DNA of 64,000 bases, from NCBI GenBank assembly GCA_018340805.1, contig JACMZG010001863.1, forward strand, positions 22,511,794-22,575,793, written 5' to 3'. The stretch's first letter is position 1. The number at the start of each line of letters is the position of its first letter. This document shows positions 26,889 to 39,615 of this stretch, in pieces. A program made the position numbers and the translations under genes. Under the pieces are notes generated by a model, which ran no database searches, had not been told where the DNA came from, and was given only the letters and a program-made list of their open reading frames with translations. This DNA is from Microvelia longipes (taxonomy: Eukaryota; Arthropoda; Insecta; Hemiptera; Veliidae).

Positions 26889-27800
26889 TTTTTATTTTTC
26901 CTCATTTTTACCGTAGGTATAAAGGAAAAGTATTGTGTTTACATTAAAAATCCTACTGTGTCTGTTTCATCTTAGCTCCCAGACTTCCAGTGTGTTTATG
27001 CTAGAGAGCTGCAATTTGGAACAAAATCAATTTTGGAACCTTGTTTGAAAATTATAAATCTATGACATTAACTGTCATTAATGACTATGACTCAGCATGA
27101 ATTTCACAAATTCATAAAACAAGGAATACTGATCGGATCGTCAAATTTAGGAAGTATATAAAATATATATAAAATCAACAAAATTGCCAAGTTCCATCCT
27201 ATTTTTAGTTCAATTTTTTATTGAATGTTTTCCTTTTTGTAATGATAAATATAATAAATAAATAAAATGATTGAATATGGTAAAAAATTATATTTTATTT
27301 ATTTAGTATTATGTTACATGTGTAAATATAAAGTGGTAACTCTAAACCTAAAAGGGATACCTCGGCTTCTGGCCGATTCATAATCAGTTTGTAAATATAA
27401 AATATAGATTGCATGTTAATTAAGTGTAGAATGTTGATTTTAATAAAAGGTTATTTATTTTATTTATATTATTTATTTATTTATTTATCCTTTTTGTAAT
27501 AAATAAGTATACCAAATTTTATTTCCATACGCCTAGTATACGAGTATACTCGTATTAGTATACTCGTATTTACGGTTTTAGTAGGATTACAAATGTTAAG
27601 CAGCATCAAGCAAGGTTAGTTCCTGAATGAGTGACCGCTAGAAATAAAACGGATGTTTTAGTGTCTTAAAACAAGCGAAGCAAGACATTTTGTATTAAAA
27701 ATTAATACTGCGATATAAGTAAGGTGATTTCCATTTTTGAGGACGAGTGAAGCGAGTCCAAACTGGTGAAAAAATGTTCAAAGATACCCTTTACCTGTTT
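26889..27800 (+). repeat. 5S-like dispersed element (copy C)
   Basis: Leader 'ttttcctcatttttaccgta' at 26895. The 5S-like block is around 27595-27650 (ttaagcagcatcaagc, then gagtgaccgc). The tail 'gaggacgagtgaagcgagtc' lies near 27740. The middle holds extra AT-rich sequence and an ATTT-rich tract at about 27450-27490. Confidence 0.6.
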
Positions 27801-28374
27801 TTTTTCTAGCAGGCCGATTTGCGTTCTCGGCGCTAAGAGCTTCTTCGCGGCCTCATGATTGTTGTCTTATGATAATTTTGAATTTTCAAATATGCCATCA
27901 AGAAACGGATTTGTTTAAATTATGTCAATTGATAAAACTATTGATGATAATAAATTATAAACTATATACATGTTTTAAGCATGCATAGTAATCTGTCTAA
28001 AATTTCAGCACGAATGACAATTTTTTGAAATCTTCAAAAAATTGCATTAGAGTCTTTATTCTGGGTTAATGACATCACACATATTTCAATTTCAATTCAA
28101 TTCAATTTATTTCATTATAATATAAATACAATAATCACACATTAAATGAAGCAAATGATCTACGCAATTTCATAAACAATTTAGTTTGGGATATTAGCGA
28201 GTCACATTTCGATCCGAAAAAGCGTTCCAAATTGTCTCATAAAACGTTTAGGAACAAAAACTCGTACATCCATACACACTCACTCACACGCACACACACT
28301 CATTAACCTTAAAAATACATATGTATTCTTGATTAGTAAGTCCCCCTCTCCAAAAAAAATGAACCTTCCCCTGA

Positions 28375-28516
28375 AAAGAACGAAGAAAAGAGTCTCCACA
28401 AAACTATAAATTTATTCATAGCGCTTTCAACCTACTTTGAATAAATAATTAATTCAAACCTAGCGCTTTAAATAAATTAATAGTTTTGTGGAGAGACTCT
28501 TTTCTTCGTTCCTTTC
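28375..28516. repeat. 142-bp inverted repeat (foldback)
   Basis: Left 'gaacgaagaaaagagtctcc' with 'acaaaactataaatttatt' is matched by right 'aataaattaatagttttgtg' with 'gagactcttttcttcgttc'. Arms are about 53 bp with few mismatches, around a ~35-bp centre. Confidence 0.7.
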
Positions 28517-29282
28517 ATTATGAACAACTCCACTGGTGCTCATTCAAAATCATATAACCTTCCCCTCTTTTCTCCTCCATGACCTCAATCTAATTAACTT
28601 TTTTTCTTTGAAAATTCGCTAAAAATTAACTTACTGCTAAAATAGTGTAAATAATAATTAATTAATCATTGCTTGTAAAATAAGGCTATTTATATAGACT
28701 GGTGAACTATGCGGACATTATATTCCTTGTTTGGTTATGAGGAGGTCATTTCTTTTGTCCTTTATTGTTGTTTCCCACGACCGAATAGCGACACTGAAAC
28801 AATAACAACCTCTGTTTTGGACTTTCCTTGCAGAATTGAAAATATCCCTCAGGCATCATTTTCTATTGAGAATTTTGCTTGATTTGTTTTACCTCATATA
28901 AATCATTACCTTTTTTACTTCTTACATTTTTAACTAAAGTAGCGAGTAGTTAGTCTAAATTAAAAATATAGTTTGTGAAATCACGTAATTAATCTTGGAA
29001 GAGATTAATATTTTAAAAATAAACTTGGCATATAAATCAACCTTAGGGAGGAACACCTTTTAAACAAAAAATGGTTGTTAAGACGTCATTAAACTGATTT
29101 GCTGATTCAACAAAACTTTTAAATAAGCGGTAAATGCAAGATTAAAATTTTTCGCCGGGAAGAGAGTATTTATTTATGTTTTTCGAATAAAATCAAAGGT
29201 AAATCAAAATCAAGCCTAGTCTTGGAAGGGACAGTAAGTTGTTTAGGAGATTTTTTTAATTTAAATTTTAGTTCAATTTAGT

Positions 29283-29333
29283 AAAATTAAGTTACGAGCA
29301 CGTTATGTTACGAGCACGTTATGTTACGAGCAC
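29283..29333. repeat. Short tandem repeat (gttacgagcacgttat), about three copies
   Basis: A 16-bp unit repeats nearly three times just left of the 29.35-kb foldback element. Confidence 0.65.
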
Positions 29334-29347
29334 CAAATATTTTTAAC

Positions 29348-29664
29348 GTGGAGGTCCGTAAGCCTGGCTAAATCCCTTTGAAAAGCGTGCTTGTTTGCTA
29401 ACATTTATATCTTGCTTTAATGTCTGTCCATGATTCATAACTTAGAGCAATGGTATTGCTGCTTGTTATTCATTTTTGATGGCAATAGTTTTAAATAACC
29501 TGTAGGATAAATAAAGGCATTCCCTTTGAAAAAATTGGGTACAATTGTGTAACAAGTAGAAATAATTCTCCTTTAGGTTATGAATAATGAATAGAACATA
29601 TAAGCAAGATATAAATTGTAGAGCAACAAAGCACGCATATCAAAAGAAATTCGCTAGACTTGCA
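29348..29664. mobile_element. Foldback element, same family
   Basis: The left arm starts 'gtggaggtccgtaagcctgg' and contains 'catttatatcttgctttaat'. The right arm at about 29578-29664 ('aagcaagatataaattg', 'gaaattcgctagacttgcag') is its reverse complement. The 61-codon frame that begins here is a by-product. Confidence 0.6.
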
Positions 29665-30059
29665 GTAAATTTTATTTTAGAAAATTCTAAAGAAAGGGGG
29701 AATATATGTATAACCAGTGTTATAAATGCCAAGAGGAGAAGGCGCTCTATCTCTGGTCGATTATCCTGCTAGGCCAAAGAAATTATGAATTATTGGTCCC
29801 CTTTAACAAGCCTTATATTAACTTCGGAAAGGGATTTTGAAAATATATACTTACTAAAATACATTATCATTCATTTATTTAAGAAATAATTAATTGTTCA
29901 TTTAAATCGGGCCCCTCTGAAGATCTTCGTATGTTTGTTAAAATTTATTGTTTTAATATTTGTTGTAACATAGCATATTACAGCGTTATTAGCGAATGTT
30001 CGACATGCAGCTAAATTCACAACTTGAACTTTAAAATTTTCTCTAAAATTAGGTATCGA

Positions 30060-30660
30060 CAAACAAACACATATAGGCAAGCGAAGCGAGCTCTAAAATA
30101 TTAAATAAAAGTTTGAATTTATAGTTTAAATTGGCTAGTAACAAGCAAGTTTATAATAGCGAGCGAAGTGAGCCTCAATGTTTTATATTTTTTATTATAT
30201 ACTCATAACAAGGTTTATATACTGATAAGCAAGCACATAAAGGCGATCAAAGCGAGCCCTAGAATTTTATGTTGTATTATAATTATGTTTCCTAAAATCA
30301 GTTATTGACAAACAGACACATATAGGCGAGCGAAATGAGCCCAAAATTAGCTAGTAACAAACATACAAATGAAGACGAGCGTAACGAGCACTTATATATT
30401 TTGTTTTATTTTCAGTGTATACTCTAAATTAGGTACTGATAAGTAAACACAGCAAGGCGAGCGTAGCGAGCCGTGGAATATTACGTTATAATTTATTTAT
30501 TTTTTCTAAAATTAGGTATTGACAAACAATAGCATACAGGCGATTAAAGCGAGGCGTAGAATATTAAGTATAAGTATGATTCAATAGTATTAATACATTA
30601 TATTTATGAAAATATCTGAGAAATCCTTATAATGCTTGCAAAGCAAGCACTTTGACGGAT
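30060..30660 (+). repeat. Array of about eight ~80-bp units around the motif gcgagcgaagcgagc
   Basis: Units contain 'aaaattaggtattgacaaac', 'acacatataggcgagcgaag' and 'cgagccctagaat'. Motif variants lie near 30076, 30160, 30243, 30327, 30374, 30456, 30540 and 30637. The last unit continues into 'tattaagtataagtatgatt' and 'tctgagaaatccttataa'. The array at 51570-52310 is collinear with it. Confidence 0.75.
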
Positions 30661-31518
30661 TTTTTAATTTATTTCTTTAAGTTTTATATTTCGTTTGAAC
30701 AAATGTGCCTAAGTTTTCCGAAAATGGGACAAGGTAGTTGGTAAAATAATGAGGCAACAGGTTGAGTTAGTTTTGTGTGACAGATCTGTTGTATCTATAT
30801 CGTCGTATACGTGGCCATGACTTAATGAAGACAATATTTGATGTAGAGCAATTATTGTAGTTGTGTTTCCTCATTAAATAGCTATGACTAATCCGAATAA
30901 AATATCGTAGAAAGAAGTTTAAATGCTACTCAATTACTTTGTGTACTTCATTTCTTAATCCTAATTAAGATTTAAAATATAATTCGTTGTATATCAGTTA
31001 TACAAAAAAATAAAAGTAACACAAATAGGAGCAAATATAAAGTAATCAGTGCATTTCATGATGATTTAGATCAGGAATAACCCTTGCGGGAACCACTTTA
31101 CGTGGCAGTGGCAACCGTTGTGCTCTAAGTGGAATCGAAAGTTGGCGATAATTTAATTTAACTTGCAATAATCTTATATAAACTGAGGGCTTCACCTGGA
31201 ATGCGTACCCCAGACCTCCGTGGTGTCAAATGTTAAGATCTAACGCTTCGACGACCTCGACCACGGAGGTGGAGGCGGCTCCGTGGTCAAGCTGCCTCCG
31301 CGGCTCAATATTAATTAAATATTGATTGAATATTTAAATCAATAATACAGTGTGTTATCACTTCTAACACGTCTTCAGGATCATAACCTTAAATGCTCAA
31401 GTCCAGGCAAAGTGGTAGAGGAAGGGCCAAGTACCAGGTCTCTAGAAAAAGAGGGACTAACAGCCCAGAACCATATAGGGGAAATCTCTCTGAACGTTAT
31501 TAAAACTTATTTTTGGAG

Positions 31519-32044
31519 CATGGATATTGAATAAAAGGGATGACGCATTAAGGAACATTGCTAACCCCATGGAAGTTGAATGGGATAGAGAAATAGGAGT
31601 AAACTTACCTTCCCCATGGTTATCATGAAAAAAAGGCGCCAAACGCAGGTTATATTTAGCAAGGTTGTCGAGTTTGCTTCTCAACTTTCTTCTGTGCTTC
31701 TCGTGATTGTTACATTTGTGGTGCTTGTTAAGTCATTTGTGCTTATTTAATTTTAAAATTTGGACAATACTTAGCCACTTCAGTGAGTGATAATTTAAGC
31801 GTGTTGATAACTTTCTCAAGCAATAAACAATGGGAAACTATTGAGAGGTAGGTTTGCCTCTAAAATTTAAAACCTGCGCTGTTATGAGAATTGTAAGCAT
31901 GCGCAGTTTTTACCAAGCATGTGCAGTTGGTTTTTGACGTGTGTTTTGTGTTGAATTTTCTATATTTTTTTTGGTTTTCGATAGGGTCACTTTTTTGTAT
32001 GGCAAATCGACTTAGTGCGTCATCGCCTTTATTCAAGATCCTTG
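31519..32044 (+). mobile_element. 526-bp MITE, second copy of the same family
   Basis: Same length, order and internal sequence as 26004-26529, including 'gcgccaaacgcaggttat' and 'gtcgagtttgcttctcaact'. The left end is more diverged (CATGGATATTGAAT). Flanks TTTTGGAG (31511-31518) and GTTAGGAG (32045-32052) agree at 6 of 8 positions, consistent with an older 8-bp duplication. Confidence 0.8.
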
Positions 32045-32687
32045 GTTAGGAGGGAACGAATTCTGAGGAAGCTATTCTTGTTCCCCACCTAAAGTGGCAT
32101 AAAGTTTACCAGGAAAAATTGTTTTTCCAGGCCATGTGCTCTCAGTATGTTTGTATAAAAGTTATAATTATAATAATTATATGGTTTGTTCATACACTGG
32201 GTGGTTATGAGTAAAGAGATCACTAGAGTATTTGGATTTTTTCGGTTATATTGATTTATTATACTGTGTAACTTACAGTAAAATATTATAGAGAAAAATA
32301 AATAGAAGATATAGCATAAAATCAAAACATAAATTCAAAAAAGATGACCTACTGGCAGGGAAAGGCTTTTGGAGCTGTGTGCATAACTCAATTTTCAAAG
32401 CAGGATTACGTAGCGGGCTTTTTATTAGTCATAATACATTTCTTGGTGTAGCTCTTTTTAACGTCCACCGATACCTGAGTTCTCTCTCTCCCTCTATCTT
32501 TAACCGATTGTTTTAAACATTTTAAAATGAGTAAAACAATATTGATACAGTCTAATATTATTTTGTGACCTTTTGTATCATTTAAACTGATACATTTTTC
32601 AAACAGTTTAGAAAATATTGTTTTAAAATTTTTAAGAATTCATGTTATACTTGATGTTATGTTGTGAATTATTGAGAAAAATCGGGT

Positions 32688-33555
32688 ACGGGGCACCTCG
32701 GAACTCTTCCTCACCACGACAGAGTTGCTACGCTTATCCTCTCAACTTCCGACTCGCTTCGCTCGTCCTCATATAGAAGTCGCAGAATTTATAATGCAGT
32801 ATAAATGAAGTGAGTCTTTAGACTCACTTCTCTCGTCCTCAGATGATAAATGCATTAGTTATTTTCTCGACGGTCACCTATCTAGGCACTGATCTCGCTC
32901 GATGCTACTTAACTTTTATGATCCAAGAAAAACCATAGATGTACTAGTCATATTTAAACGAAACTTTGAACAGTTATTTATTACGTCAAGGTATACACTT
33001 GTATCAAATGTCAACTAAAGTTTACAATTTTTAAAAAAAAACGTAGACAAGTCATCTTATAAAAATTGACCTAATGCTAATAATGAGATAAAACGTAGAG
33101 CATAAATTAGTCTTATACATAGCTACATGCGTGCCAAATCTTAAACCGATCGCAACATTTTTCCGTGTTTTATGATTTTTCAAAATTTTCGCTGAGCTAT
33201 TATTGTAGGTTAATGACGTCATTAAAAAATTAATGACTAATAAATATTACTAACTAAGATAAAAAAATATTAATATTATATTATTAATAAAATATTATTA
33301 ACTAACTAATAAAAATTAATAACTCAACTGCACCTATAGATTGATTTTTGTACAAAGTATCAATTCTGTAACGTAAATACTCTAGGAGCTACGATGATGA
33401 CTGACACACACATACACAAACACACACACACTTACAGACAGACACGGATCTAAAACATTAGAAACGGGTAATTCAGGTGATATCCCCATTTCATAATTTT
33501 TGCTAACACAATACTTTTCTTTATACCTACGGTATATGAGGAAAAGTAAAAAGTT
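32688..33555 (-). repeat. 5S-like dispersed element (copy D), near full length
   Basis: A minus-strand copy with all modules: tail (plus strand: gactcgcttcgctcgtcctc) at 32752-32771, 5S-like block at 32858-32915, 'ttaatgacgtcatta' at 33208-33224, 'ctctaggagctacgatgatg' at 33380, and leader 'acctacggtatatgaggaaa' to about 33555. This copy best defines the ~0.87-kb length. Confidence 0.7.
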
Positions 33556-35173
33556 AAACTTACTCAGCAAATTAATATTTCCCTCAAAAACTAGACTGCA
33601 AGAATAACTGCAAAGATTAAGTTTGTTAGAGCTTAGTTTGAGTAAAGAGGAAACTGTTTTCTTCTTTAGAGGCAAGGATTCCTTGTACAAGGATTTTATC
33701 CTTGTAGAAAGATTGTCTCTAGTATGCTGTTGGAACAAGGGTATGTTAGGACGAGTTGAGTTTACTGAAGGGTTTGAAGAGTCAAGCCAGACTCCTTCCG
33801 CCCTACTTACCTTTCAGATGCTTAGTGTTGGAACTTCCTCTGCCAAGCCTTTCTATGTAGAGGCAATGTCTTTCAACAGAGAGTACAAGATATATAAGAG
33901 AAAATCCATAATACATTCCTCTCAGATACAGATAGATAGAGGTTTCTTTAAAGAACCCTTCCTTTCAAACTTGAAACCCTACTTCTCTTGACGACTCTTG
34001 CTAACGAGTCACCACAACTGAGCAAGAATGTTGTTTCTAAAGCTTAATTATTCCATCGCATGAATTAATTAATTTTGACAACCTCTATGCTTTGATTGCA
34101 CTATCTAATTTATAGGTGCCTTGCTTTTCAACGTTTTGATTACAGACTTGCGTAGAGTTCTATTTGGGAATCAAAGCATTGATTGCTCATTGATCTTTAA
34201 AGCTCTATAATTAAAGCACAAGTTCATCTTTTATTCAATTTGAGGTGCTATTTTACCTACTAAAACTAATGAATACGTGAATAACAGAAAGATCTGAAAA
34301 AATCAGGGGTTACAAATCATAAATACATTTTGTCAGAAAGTTTAATTTATCATACTTAATTCTTTTGAAGGCGATTTTCATTTGAAATGCTGCTTTAAAC
34401 TTACAATGAACACTTGAGAGGCGAAACGTCTTATAATGATTTTAGAAAGCAGCTGGAAAGAACTCTTAGTTGAGGATACAAGCTGGACGTCTCAGAGGAA
34501 TGAAGAAAAAAGTTCATCGAGTGGCTGCTGTAAGGAAGACTTTCCATTGCCCATACAAGACCGTTATACTTCAGGATTCTCGAGTTACTGGCCGTCGTCC
34601 TATAGATCAACCGATTCAAGAACCAGTACCAGAACCTGATATAAAATGCACGATTTCATGCCACCATAATCTTCAGACAGATAAAACTATAAGTTATTCT
34701 GCAGTGAAAAGCTGCACTCTGAGACCGTAGATGATCTCATTTTGCCTTCAATCGTAGTCATTGTGATTGAACGCAAATCATATGTTTTGCTTGAAGAAAA
34801 AAAAATGATTGATTATATTAGCCTTTCATTAATTTCTATAATTTTATTAAAACGTTCTTGCTGGTTAACAACTATAACGGCAACTTGAAAAAATTAACAT
34901 AAGATTATTATGTTTAAACTTTTTATTCAAATACATTTCTGCTGACGTTATGACAAATTAACACGATGGCACGAGAATGCTTGGTTTTAATGTATAACTT
35001 TAAATGTTAGTGGTAGCAATATGTTTCTAAAGTTATGGTTAAGTTAAATACTTGATCTTTAGTCATGTTATAAATGTTAAAGTTTAAATCAGGAAAGGCC
35101 AAGTTAGGAACTGTGTAAAAGAATTCTGTAGTTTGAAATGAGCTTGTGAGACTTATTCAGTATGAAATCCTAG

Positions 35174-35401
35174 AAGAGTGATGTAAAAGACAACGATCTC
35201 CTTGAAAACTCAACATCTACTTATATTACAGAAGTGACTCAACCACTGCAGTACTATATCTCTACTCAGCAGATTTATCAAGAAACGACGGCACGTGGGC
35301 TTCAGTACGAGGAAGATGTGTCCCAATACATTCTAGTTGTATCAAACAGCCGCTTGGCAGCAGGACTGAATCGAGAGTTCTCTCTAATATCTTTTAGATA
35401 G
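35174..35401 (+). other. Open segment without start codon, coding-like composition
   Basis: After a TAG at 35171-35173, 75 codons are open to a TAG at 35399-35401. They include VTQPLQYYISTQQIYQETT and LQYEEDVSQYILVVSNSRL. Codon use is rich in CAG, CTG, GAG and GCA compared with the flanks. A possible acceptor (tatattacag) sits at about 35231. It has no ATG and no known family. It could be an exon or relic. Confidence 0.25.
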
Positions 35402-38400
35402 AACTCATGCTGGTTATTCCACACCCTTACAGTGACCTACTTATCTCTTCTTCTAACACTGGTTTTGTTAGAAAGAAGAGTCACTGACAGATAACAGATA
35501 TAAGAGTTTCTTTTCAATCCCTCCTGGGAACAATCATCCTTATCATTTCCCTGACTCAAACCGTTCAAATAGTGATAAGCATATTTTTTCTTATCACTTT
35601 GCTTTATTTTTAAAGAAAAAATTAAAGGTGTGACTAAACGACGAAGTTAAATGATAAGCAACTAATGACTCAATTATGATTTAAAATGCTACGGAAAAGT
35701 ATACTTAAACTTTTTTGACACTATTTTGATTTCGGTACAAATTAACATTTCAGTTATCTGCTTCTACAAATATTTGCGTACAACTAAAGTTACCATAATG
35801 ATTCAACTGCTCTTTTTGACTATTAACCCTTTTAAAAATAAAGTATTTTATGATAGACAAAAACACTTGGGTAATAACTGACTATAGATTAAAGCAATAG
35901 TGAGCACGTGGTGGTTGTGAACAATGAAGACGCGTACAGTCGGTTATCATAAGCTTATTTTTATTTGGAATTTATTTAGCTTATTTTTGTTGATTGCATT
36001 TTGTTTAAAATTAAAGAAACATCGCGAACTAACAACATATTTTTTGTGGTACGTGTAATTTTGTTGAACTCCATTCTATACGACTTGACTTGGAGGCTTA
36101 AATTAAGCAATACTAACAAATACTTAACTTTGTACATAGCAACATCTGCTCAAGCTTTTCTAATTAAGTTTAAATAATGAACTGAATAGTTCATTTATTA
36201 TTTTTAAAGAATTATTTGTCGCTAGATCCCTACTCCACCTATTATAGATTTTTGATAGGACTAGAGCCATGAAGTTGGGCTAATTTGTGTCGTAAATATT
36301 TAATATTGTGCTGGCCCCGTTTCAGAGATATTTAAGTTTAAAATTTGGGGTATAGGATGATGCTAAGGGTCCAAAAAAAGGGGGGATTTTCAAGGGTTTT
36401 CATTGCCTTAGGGGAATGAAAACTATAATATTAAATCGGCATGTAATTATTTTAGCTTTAATCTAATGATAAAAATGAATGAATGAAAAGACGACAGTAT
36501 ATACTTTGTGGCGAAAAGACTTTCGGTACATCGAAAATAATAAAATGTCAGCTTTTGAGGGTTCAAAGTATGTTTAATGGCGACGAATATAGAAAGTTAT
36601 CCCCTAGTCTCTACAGTTCTCGTTGTCTATACTTTTTTTTCATTGCGGTGAAAAATATAATTTATTAGTTACTTTTTTCGTAGATGCAAATGTCATAATA
36701 GAATACAACCATTGCGATGTAATTTATTTATGTTTTAAGGGATGGCGATCTAAAAAGATATTAAAATAATTAAATATATTGCCTTTTGAAGGCTTGCTAT
36801 TGCTTATTTAAATATTTAAAATTTCCTAAATACCTGCTGCATTTAATACCAAATAGTACCAATATATTTGTATGATTTTTATCCTCCAATTATAAAATAG
36901 TTTATAGTTTCTAAAAGAACAGGTTTATTTTATCTATCTGTATATAGAGGACTTATCTAGGTCTTCTTTCACTGTAGGTCTGACCCTTTGGCTCTTAGAA
37001 AATCTCTTGTGGATAAAGGAGTCTAGAAAGGGTTTTATTGATCGCGTTCCAGCCAACCTAAGTTCAGAGAAATAGAAGCCCCGAGAGGTAAAACTCTTGT
37101 AGAACTCTTACAGTGACTGTAGCTGATTCAGGCCAGATGGCACGAAAAGGCCTCTCTGTCCTTCAACTCCTGCTCTACCGCCCTTTTCCATTACCTTAGC
37201 TTCAGCTTTACTCTATTCAACTACTAACTTTAAGCTTTTCCTAAACATTTTGCCTCAATAATTTCAATAAATCAGAGCGGGTATCACCGAATAAATTGTT
37301 TTAACACCAATCGAGCTATTGCCTAATTTAAATTATTCAAAAGAGCAATAATTTTGCTTAGCTATAATTTATTTATATACATGAAGGACTTTAATATTTT
37401 TTAAGGGATCATTACCAACAAGGACTGAATTTTCATAGTTTTGACTTAAATAACCGATTTTTGAGGACGAGCGAAGCTAGGTCGAAGGAATATGCTCATG
37501 GGCAACAGGTGTCTGACGTCAGAGGACGCGCGTAGAGTACCGGCTGGTAAATTTTAGAATTGGAATTCTGGATACTGGTTTGTATTCTCTGTACACAAAC
37601 CTATTACAAAAAGAATCTTATTCAACATTATAGCAGTATTGCCAAATGATTACATATTTTAATTATTGGTTAGTACTATTAAATTCAATTTCATATAGCC
37701 AAGTGAAAATAGTATCTCAGGTGTCAACCCCGTGTCAAGAAGGTAGTTTCATTAAGCCCCAGTTAGTTGTAACACACAACGCTTTCCAAAATGTAGCTGC
37801 TTTGCAGCCAGATGGCCGCCGGAATCCTAACTTTTTGGATGGATTCCTAAAGCTCGAGTAAAACATGCAGCAAAATTGAGCAATATCGATTGCTCGATTC
37901 GCTGCATAAGCAAGGTCGATATGTTTCGTCCGTTCCGCTGCACAAGGTTATATTTATCACGCTGGTTTTAAACACTTTTTGACTTTTATATGGAATGAAG
38001 TTTTTAACATCCTCACGAAGAAAGATAACAAAACCTAAATGAATCACGTGGTTACATAGCATCAACGTAATATCACGTGGATTACCTCCAATTCAAAAAG
38101 AGGTAAGGGAGATTCATACAGCGCTAGGTTTGCAACATGCAGCGGAAAAAAAGAGAAACAGCTTTGGAAACGGTTGAAGTAATTAGGTGTGATTTTACAA
38201 AATTATTCTAGGGCAAGGGAGGGGGTAGAATAGTCGCTATGTTTACTTTGTGTCGCATTTAATTGCTCACTTTTAGTTGGATAAAATTCTTTAAATTTCC
38301 TAAAGTTTTTAAACAAAACTATTAAATCAACTATAGAAACAATTTTTGGTGTCAGTATTGAGTGAGCTATTTTAGTCCTCGGGCGATTAAATGGTTTATT

Positions 38401-38544
38401 TGATTAGTGACCATAATTTGTCTGCAATATCTACTCTCATAAGGACTGAAGTCAAAACTAAACAGTCAGTCCGACGAATTTCAATAATAAAATTGTAGGC
38501 CTTTCTTTTATTAGGTGGATAAACCTTCTAATGTTTTTTACTTC

Positions 38545-38619
38545 GTACTTAGTATGTACGAAGTATCATACGAAGTAAATCTCTTTAATTTACTTGCTAG
38601 TGCAAGTAAATTAAAGAGA
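38545..38619. repeat. Two adjacent hairpins, one with a perfect 19-bp stem
   Basis: atctctttaatttacttgc, loop tagt, and its complement fill 38578-38619. Just before it, tacttcgtac and gtacgaagta form a 10-bp stem. Confidence 0.85.
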
Positions 38620-39468
38620 TATATGTAAAAAATTGGGCTAGTCGGAGATCATTCAGAATCTTTTAATCTGAAATGACACGCATGCTTTATACTTATCATT
38701 TTTTTCACGTTTATTTGATAATAAATCGAGTTTAGTTTGAATTACGTGCTATTGAAGAATTTCAGAAGAAGTATTTTTTGTTTCTTCTAATACCAACGAA
38801 ATTGATAAAATAAAGACACTTATATTTTATAAATAAAAAGCTTTAATGTTATTATCTCGGGGAGTACTTGACTTATGTCGTAACCTGACGAACGACTGCC
38901 GACTAATAAATTGTCCTCCATCTTGTCAAAAAGAACTCTATCATGCCACACACCTTTATGATGTATATTCTTTTCCTTTATCTATATGACCTCTTCTATT
39001 CATAAAAACGTTCTTATCTTCGTTTTTAGTTCTTTATGGTTAAGTGGCACACTTAAATAAAATATCAAAATTATAGAAAACCCCAAGAAAGACACGCATG
39101 GAATTGCACGTAGGCATTTTATGCCATGGAGATAAAAAAATGCAAATGTGTACCTTAAATACGCAAATAAGTATTGCATGTTTAAAAAGAAATATTTTAT
39201 GGATTATGAATGTTACTTTATTTAATCAAATTTTAAAATTTGAAGATGATTGAATGAAAAGAATTACTGTTGTTGAAAAATACTATAACCGAGATTTTCT
39301 TTCCTATTATTGCTTGACAAATTGTCTGGCAAAAGCCTGAACTTTACAGCTAAGTTTTTTCCTACAGTTTAAAGTTATCTGAAACATTTCAGAAAGTTCA
39401 TAACTGCTTCAAATAGCCTTGATTCTTTTTAAGACTATATTATATAAAAGTGTATTTTATGTATAGTA

Positions 39469-39615
39469 TGACACGCGGTTAAAATCTGATGACAGCGGCG
39501 GAGAATGGTGTTGGCCTAATACGAAATTGTGGGTGTGGTTTAACAGTCAGAGCTAACTTCATTGGCTCCCTCGTAATATTTTCCCTCGCTGTTGACTGAT
39601 TTTAGCCGAGTGTCA
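39469..39615. mobile_element. 147-bp MITE-like element with TGACAC termini
   Basis: Ends 'tgacacgcggttaaaatc' and 'gattttagccgagtgtca' are inverted repeats with few mismatches, followed inward by 'gacagcggcgg' against 'ccctcgctgttg'. It has no coding content. Confidence 0.5.

Noticed and set aside
29587..29772. 61-codon plus-strand frame
   Set aside because: It begins in the right arm of a foldback element and has no domain.
30060..30660. CRISPR-like array
   Set aside because: Units are regularly spaced, but the context is a eukaryotic genome, the spacers are repeats themselves, and a collinear copy exists at 51.6 kb.
33623..33991. 122-codon plus-strand frame
   Set aside because: No recognised domain and no splice partner, with an overlapping frame of similar length on the other strand. 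Kept only as part of a moderate-G+C block.
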